A stretch of DNA of 10,199 nucleotides, from positions 1 to 10,199 of the forward strand of contig JAEYTM010000202.1 in assembly GCA_023434015.1 (NCBI GenBank). Direction: 5' to 3'. The notes beneath the pieces were generated by a model. It ran no database searches. It was given only the letters and a program-made list of their open reading frames with translations, and had not been told where the DNA came from. This document shows positions 6,937 through 10,199 of the stretch, in pieces. Made by a program: the position numbers and the translations under genes. Source of the DNA: Pseudomonadota bacterium (lineage in GTDB: Bacteria; Pseudomonadota; Alphaproteobacteria; Caulobacterales; Caulobacteraceae). The first letter of the stretch is position 1; each line of letters begins with the position of its first letter.

Positions 6937-8038
6937 GAACGAACTTCTGGACACGCTTGCCGGTATCGACCTCGGTGGTGAACAGCTCGCCCCGGGAGTT
7001 GAGCGCCAGGTTGTGCACCCAGTGGAAATCACCTGCCCGGCGGCCCGGCTGGCCGAACGCGGTAACCACGGCTCCAGTGTCGCGTTTCACGAGACGCACC
7101 TCGTTGTTCATGCCGTCGCCGACCAGCAGGTGCTCCTGGCCCGCGCCGAACAGCGTCAAGTCCCAGGCCGCGCCCATGAACCGCGTGTTCGGCTCCTGCA
7201 TCCATTCCTTCACGAAGGTCCCGTCCTTGCGGAACACCTGCACGCGGTTCTGGGTGCGGTCGCAGACATAGACGAGGCCGTCGTCCGCCAGCGCCACGCA
7301 GTGGACGGGAACGCCGAACTGCTGGGAGGGCGGCGCGCCGGGGACGTAGGTCGTCGGCGTTCCGGCTCCGGCGGCCGGGTCCTGCGGCGGACGACCGTAG
7401 GCGCCCCAATGTCGCTTGTAGGCGCCGGTGTTGGCGTCGAACACGATGATCCGCCGATTGTAATAGCCGTCGGCGACATAGAGCTCGTCCGTCGCCGCGT
7501 CGTAGGCGAAGTCTGCCGCCTTGCCGAGGCGGGTGGTGTCGTTGGAATGGGTCTGCGGCCCCTGCTTGCCGATCTGCAGGACGAAGCGGCCGTCCTGCGT
7601 GAACTTCAGGATCTGGCCGTCATCGGGGCCGTTGCCGCCGATCCAGACGAAGCCCTTGGGGTCGATGAACAGGCCATGTTCGTTCTGCGGCCAGTCGTAG
7701 CCGGCTCCCGGCCCGCCCCAGCTGCGCAGGACCTTGCCCTCGGGCGAGAACTCGATCACCGGCGGCGCGGGGTGGCAGCACTTGGCGGTGGGCGGCGTGA
7801 GCGCGGCGGCGCGTTCGTCGTCGGTCAGGGAGCGCGGCCGCTGCAGCACCCAGACGTTGTCCCTGGCGTCCACCGCGAGGCCGGAGGCCTGCCCGAGGAT
7901 CCAGTTGTTTGGCAGGGTCTGCGGCCAGGCCGGATCGACCCGGAACGCCGCTTGCGCCGCGGCGGGAGCTGTCGACGCCAAGCTCATAAGCAATGCGCCG
8001 GCGACGGCGGCGAGGGGGAATACGGCGGCGCGGCGCAT
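6914..8038 (-). CDS. Exported NHL-repeat beta-propeller protein (peptidyl-alpha-hydroxyglycine lyase-like fold)
   Basis: A 374-residue protein. Residues 1-30 form a signal peptide (RR, hydrophobic core, STAPAAAQA with likely cleavage near 29-30), so the mature protein is periplasmic or secreted. It consists of about six NHL-type blades. Recognisable ones are HGLFIDPKGFVWIGG...ILKFTQDGRFVLQIG (121-157), ELYVADGYYNRRIIVFDANTGAYKRHWG (185-212), LVYVCDRTQNRVQVFRKDGTFVKEW (255-279) and LLVGDGMNNEVRLVKRDTG (304-322). A CCHP motif is at 87-90 and further cysteines are C247 and C259. NHL propellers serve as binding scaffolds or, in the amidating-lyase group, as metal-dependent lyases; no catalytic set can be assigned here. 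The start at 8038 has AGAGGA 6 nt upstream (8050-8045). The open frame runs further upstream without coding appearance. The gene is divergent from the small protein at 8178 and overlaps the PBP 3' end by 23 bp. Confidence 0.85.
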   Translation of the reverse strand: MRRAAVFPLAAVAGALLMSLASTAPAAAQAAFRVDPAWPQTLPNNWILGQASGLAVDARDNVWVLQRPRSLTDDERAAALTPPTAKCCHPAPPVIEFSPEGKVLRSWGGPGAGYDWPQNEHGLFIDPKGFVWIGGNGPDDGQILKFTQDGRFVLQIGKQGPQTHSNDTTRLGKAADFAYDAATDELYVADGYYNRRIIVFDANTGAYKRHWGAYGRPPQDPAAGAGTPTTYVPGAPPSQQFGVPVHCVALADDGLVYVCDRTQNRVQVFRKDGTFVKEWMQEPNTRFMGAAWDLTLFGAGQEHLLVGDGMNNEVRLVKRDTGAVVTAFGQPGRRAGDFHWVHNLALNSRGELFTTEVDTGKRVQKFVPTGTAPR

Positions 8039-8060
8039 GGGGGGTCCTCTGCGATAGCGT

Positions 8061-8074
8061 GGCGAAGCTTCGCC
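8061..8074. promoter_or_regulatory. Perfect 14-bp palindrome between divergent genes, possible operator
   Basis: GGCGAAGCTTCGCC is a gapless perfect palindrome, 23 bp upstream of the propeller start and 104 bp upstream of the small gene. A direct repeat of TGACC follows (8076-8080 and 8085-8089), and a GCTATC that may be a -10 for the propeller gene lies at 8058-8053. Its symmetry and place suggest a dimeric regulator site. The remaining bases up to 8163 show nothing else I can name. Confidence 0.35.
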
Positions 8075-8163
8075 TTGACCAGGGTGACCCCCAAGCCGCG
8101 TTTCAGGCAAGCGGGCAGTTTTCCGGGACAGCGGCGGGCGGGCAGGGCTAAGACGACGATTGC

Positions 8164-8169
8164 GGAGGA
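8164..8169 (+). promoter_or_regulatory. Shine-Dalgarno deciding the start at 8178
   Basis: GGAGGA is 8 nt before the ATG at 8178 but only 2 nt before the ATG at 8172, which favours the later start. A TTG at 8160 would place the ribosome site inside the gene. Confidence 0.65.
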
Positions 8170-8177
8170 CGATGACC

Positions 8178-8354
8178 ATGGCCGACACGCCCGACGACAA
8201 GACGCCCGACGAGACCCCGATCCAGCGGGCGCTGCGGATGAAGAAGGCCGCGATCGAGGCCAAGCCCAAGCCGCCACGCGGCGGGAAGTTCCAGCGCGAG
8301 CAGGCCGCCGCCGCCCATTCGGCCTCCAGGTCCAAGCCGTGGATGTCGCGCTGA
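8178..8354 (+). CDS. Small basic protein of unknown function (58 residues)
   Basis: A 58-residue hydrophilic protein without signal peptide or membrane segment. The N-terminus is acidic and Pro/Thr-rich (TPDDKTPDETP), followed by a likely amphipathic helix IQRALRMKKAAIEAK (15-29), a KPPRGGK linker (31-37), QREQAAAAHSAS and a distinctive C-terminus SKPWMSR (52-58). The layout resembles small uncharacterised proteins that I recall as widespread in alphaproteobacteria, ending in a similar SKPW motif; that is memory, not a search. The basic character and helix would suit nucleic-acid or ribosome binding, but this is speculation. A strong GGAGGA supports translation. It is divergent from the propeller gene and 61 bp upstream of the serine hydrolase on the same strand. 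Confidence 0.75.
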   Translation: MADTPDDKTPDETPIQRALRMKKAAIEAKPKPPRGGKFQREQAAAAHSASRSKPWMSR

Positions 8355-8394
8355 CCGCGCGGTTGCCAGGCTGACGCGCGTTGCTAGGCTGACC
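8351..8394 (+). repeat. Imperfect tandem repeat between the small gene and the hydrolase
   Basis: Two adjoining units, CTGACCGCGCGGTTGCCAGG (8351-8370) and CTGACGCGCGTTGCTAGG (8371-8388), are followed by a third partial CTGACCGG. The core TTGCCAGGCTGAC / TTGCTAGGCTGAC differs at one base in 13 and recurs with an 18-bp period. The first unit begins in the last codons of the small gene. It could be an operator pair or a simple tandem duplication. Confidence 0.55.
8363..8390 (+). promoter_or_regulatory. Possible promoter of the serine hydrolase gene
   Basis: TTGCCAG (8363-8369), 13 nt, then GCTAGGCT (8383-8390) resembles the Caulobacter arrangement TTGACGS-N10-14-GCTANAWC, with several mismatches. 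It lies within the tandem repeat, so the match may simply reflect that repeat. Confidence 0.25.
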
Positions 8395-8415
8395 GGCCAA
8401 GAGGGGGAACTTCCG

Positions 8416-9777
8416 ATGCGCGCCATGCTGATGGCTGTCCTGTTCGCGGCCGCGCCGGCCGTCGGCCTGGCCCAGGAGGACGCCCACGCCCGCGCGCTCG
8501 CCGCTGGCTACAAGGCCGCGTTCACCTGTAGCGGCGTTTTCAACGCCGGCCAGACGCCCGAACAGATCGCCGCCGACGACCTGGAGGGCATCTACAAGGA
8601 ATATCAGGCCCTGGTCCGCAGCCTGCCGGCGCAGATCGACCGGGCGGCGAAGACCGTCAGCGTCCCGTTCGACGCCGGCCTGCCGCCGCGAATCTCCGCC
8701 TGGCGGCCGGGACTGGGCTGCACCCAGCTTCCCATCGGCGCGGGGTCGGAGGCTATCGCCGCCCTGCCGCAGCTGAAGGCCGTCGCCCCCCCCAGCACGC
8801 CGGGGCGGATGTGGCCGTTGGGCGACTCCACCCCGCGTATCGGGACCCCTGCGCCGCTGGCCGCCGCGGTCGGGCGCGCCTTCGACCCGAGCGCCTTCGA
8901 GGGCGCCACCACCGCCGTGCTGGTGGTGCAGGACGGCCGCATCGTCGCCGAGCGCTATCGGCCCGGCTACGATATGCACACGCCGCAGCGGACCTGGTCG
9001 GCGGCCAAGAGCCTGACCGCCGCCGTCGTCGGCCGCGCCGCCCATCTGGGGCTGGTGAAGGTCGATGCGCCCGCCAACATCCCCGAGTGGAAGGCCCCGG
9101 GCGACCCCCGGGCGGCGATCACCCTCGCCCAGCTCATGCACATGGGCAGCGGCTTGTGGACCGACGGGCCCGGCAACCGAACCGACGAGGTCTACATCGG
9201 CGGCGGCGCGGTGACCCAGCACGCCACCCTGATGCCGCTGGAGGCCGCGCCCGGCAGCCGTTTCCGCTACGCCAACAACGACACCCTGCTGGCTGCCCGC
9301 GCCGTTCGCGCCGCGCTCGGCGACGGTCAGGCGGCCATCGACTTTCCGTTCACCGAACTGCTGTGGCGGATCGGCATGACCCACACCACGCCGGAGACGG
9401 ACTGGCAGGGCAATTACGTCCTTTCCAGCCAGGTCTGGACGACGTCCCGCGACCTGGCGCGTCTGGCCCTGCTGCTGCTGAACGACGGGGTATGGAACGG
9501 CGAGCGGCTGCTGCCGGAAGGCTGGTCGAAGTTCCTGGCCACGCCCGCGCCCGCCCAGCCGTCGAGCGGGGCGGGCTATGGCGCCTTCTTCTGGCTCTAC
9601 GGGCCCGCCCAGGGCCTGCCGGAGGGGACCTACATGATGAACGGCAACCGCGGGCAGTATGTGTTCATCGTGCCGGCGACGAAGACGATCATCGTCCGCC
9701 GCGGATTTGACCAGGACGGCGGCGGACGCTTCGACCCGGCCAGGTTCGCCCGCGAGGTGCTGGCGGCGATGCGCTGA
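8416..9777 (+). CDS. Exported serine hydrolase, beta-lactamase class C / NylB-like family
   Basis: A 453-residue protein with a short signal peptide (MRAMLMAVLFAAAPAVGLAQ, cleavage near 20). The catalytic domain starts near residue 130. It carries the nucleophile motif S195-A-A-K198 (TWSAAKSLTAAVVG), the tyrosine motif Y285-A-N287 (RYANNDT), LMHMGSGL (240-247) and the late NGNRGQYVFIVP (409-420), which takes the KTG-like position. This is the fold of class C beta-lactamases, DD-peptidases, esterases and 6-aminohexanoate-dimer hydrolase, and the overall pattern is closest to the esterase/NylB-like branch. The substrate cannot be deduced, and drug resistance should not be inferred. About 110 residues between the signal and the domain (20-130) are an N-terminal extension with C38 and C102, which could form a disulfide. 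The ATG at 8416 follows GAGGGGGAA with 6 nt spacing. No gene nearby suggests a pathway. Confidence 0.88.
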   Translation: MRAMLMAVLFAAAPAVGLAQEDAHARALAAGYKAAFTCSGVFNAGQTPEQIAADDLEGIYKEYQALVRSLPAQIDRAAKTVSVPFDAGLPPRISAWRPGLGCTQLPIGAGSEAIAALPQLKAVAPPSTPGRMWPLGDSTPRIGTPAPLAAAVGRAFDPSAFEGATTAVLVVQDGRIVAERYRPGYDMHTPQRTWSAAKSLTAAVVGRAAHLGLVKVDAPANIPEWKAPGDPRAAITLAQLMHMGSGLWTDGPGNRTDEVYIGGGAVTQHATLMPLEAAPGSRFRYANNDTLLAARAVRAALGDGQAAIDFPFTELLWRIGMTHTTPETDWQGNYVLSSQVWTTSRDLARLALLLLNDGVWNGERLLPEGWSKFLATPAPAQPSSGAGYGAFFWLYGPAQGLPEGTYMMNGNRGQYVFIVPATKTIIVRRGFDQDGGGRFDPARFAREVLAAMR

Positions 9778-9790
9778 CGGCTGCAACCAA

Positions 9791-9832
9791 GTTTCCGTTT
9801 CGTTCGCGCTCGAACGGCGCTAGCAAATCCCG
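9791..9832 (+). promoter_or_regulatory. Putative promoter with LexA-like box and inverted repeat before the DinG-like gene
   Basis: GTTT-N7-GTTC at 9791-9805 is one base off the alphaproteobacterial LexA box GTTC-N7-GTTC. A perfect 6-bp inverted repeat, CGTTCG-CGCT-CGAACG, covers 9801-9816. GCTA (9819-9822) then resembles a -10, with TTCGCG (9803-9808) as a weak -35 at 10 nt. The predicted transcript would start close to the GTG at 9833, and no Shine-Dalgarno is visible, so the gene may be leaderless. The inverted repeat could instead act as a weak terminator for the hydrolase that ends at 9777; it has no T-run. Confidence 0.3.
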
Positions 9833-10199
9833 GTGAACGCACCGCCCGTCACTCTCGACCTGGCGCCCGCCCTGGTGGTCCTGCCTGGGCCGCGCGCCGC
9901 CGTGGCCGACGCCGCGGGCGCGCAGATGCTGCGCGCGCCGGACGCCCGCGACCTTTTCGACGGCGCGCCGGTGCTGGTGGCGCACACCGCCATGACCGCC
10001 CGCCGCCTGGCCCTGCAGGCCCCGCCGCGCAGTCCCCGGATATTCGACGCCCTGGAGCTGTTCGCCTTCGTGCGGCCGGCGCGGTTCTGCGCGCCCTCGG
10101 CGGCGGGAATCGCCCAGGCGCTGGGTCTGCCGGAGCCGAAGGGCGCGCCGGCCCAGGCGCAGGCCCTGCGAGAGGGCTGCCGCCTGCTGCTGGCGGAAC
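9833..10199 (+). CDS. N-terminal part of a probable DinG-like ATP-dependent DNA helicase (cut by window edge)
   Basis: The frame is open from GTG at 9833 to the right edge, giving 122 residues. The sequence (LDLAPALVVLPGPRAAVADAAG..., VLVAHTAMTARRL at 47-59, RIFDALELFAFVRP at 69-82, SAAGIAQALGL at 89-99) resembles what I remember as the N-terminus of Caulobacterales helicases annotated as DinG-like. The helicase motifs would lie beyond the window, so this is recognition from memory. The spacing of an AH-T-A segment, then a D-A-L-E-L segment, then a helix ending in LGL parallels a DnaQ-type exonuclease fold with its catalytic residues missing. The GTG is preferred because it is the first start after the upstream gene and sits just downstream of promoter-like sequence. 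No ribosome site is visible. Confidence 0.55.
   Translation, partial: MNAPPVTLDLAPALVVLPGPRAAVADAAGAQMLRAPDARDLFDGAPVLVAHTAMTARRLALQAPPRSPRIFDALELFAFVRPARFCAPSAAGIAQALGLPEPKGAPAQAQALREGCRLLLAE

Noticed and set aside
5074..7032. 652-codon open frame on the minus strand opposite the PBP gene
   Set aside because: Arg/Gly/His-rich shadow typical of the antisense frame of a GC-rich gene. The plus strand carries complete GT51 and transpeptidase motifs.
8039..8335. N-terminal extension of the propeller frame up to 8335
   Set aside because: The extension would bury the signal peptide, overlap the small gene and ignore the AGAGGA site placed 6 nt before the ATG at 8038.
8416..9777. Antibiotic-resistance beta-lactamase
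   Set aside because: SxxK and YxN are present, but the KTG position is a GQ-type motif and the pattern suits esterase/NylB-like hydrolases, so a resistance role is not supported.
7984..9786. 600-codon minus-strand open frame opposite the serine hydrolase, running into the propeller leader
   Set aside because: Low-complexity composition and no domain; it crosses several real gene boundaries. The hydrolase on the other strand has signal peptide and catalytic motifs.

Overview
The window looks like ordinary, GC-rich chromosomal sequence from an alphaproteobacterium, most likely Caulobacterales (Caulobacter / Phenylobacterium / Brevundimonas type). This is inferred from strong G/C third positions, short intergenic gaps, GCTA-type -10 sequences, apparently leaderless starts and the style of the proteins. 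No tRNA, rRNA, CRISPR array, insertion sequence, phage gene or shift in base composition is visible.

Layout. At the left edge (1-102, + strand) is the tail of an unidentified gene. It meets, tail to tail with a 4-bp overlap, a two-gene minus-strand DNA-repair unit. That unit is a ligase-associated Lhr-like DEXH helicase (830-3295) followed by the metallophosphoesterase PdeM (99-833), joined by a TTGA start/stop overlap. The helicase has a plausible own promoter almost abutting its ATG, with a LexA-like half-match inside it. Upstream on the same strand is a small exported Gly/Tyr-rich protein (3351-3731). A 169-bp divergent gap leads to a saccharopine-dehydrogenase-like / trans-acting enoyl-reductase-type oxidoreductase (3901-5046, +). 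Next is a compact class A penicillin-binding protein with an unusually short N-terminus (5140-6936, +). It ends tail to tail, with a 23-bp overlap, against an exported NHL-type beta-propeller (6914-8038, -). A divergent gap holding a perfect 14-bp palindrome separates this from a 58-residue basic protein (8178-8354, +). Then come an exported SxxK serine hydrolase of the beta-lactamase / NylB-like class (8416-9777, +) and the start of a probable DinG-like DNA helicase (9833 to the right edge, +).

Functionally there are two repair-related loci at the two ends (helicase-PdeM and the DinG-like gene) and an envelope-related middle (PBP, exported propeller, exported hydrolase, exported small protein). 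I see no evidence that these form one system, and I do not find a convincing undescribed system. The items most worth checking are the two LexA-like upstream sites next to near-leaderless promoters, the PBP lacking a normal membrane anchor, the degenerate exonuclease-like N-terminus of the DinG-like protein, the 14-bp palindrome between divergent genes, and the small conserved-looking protein.
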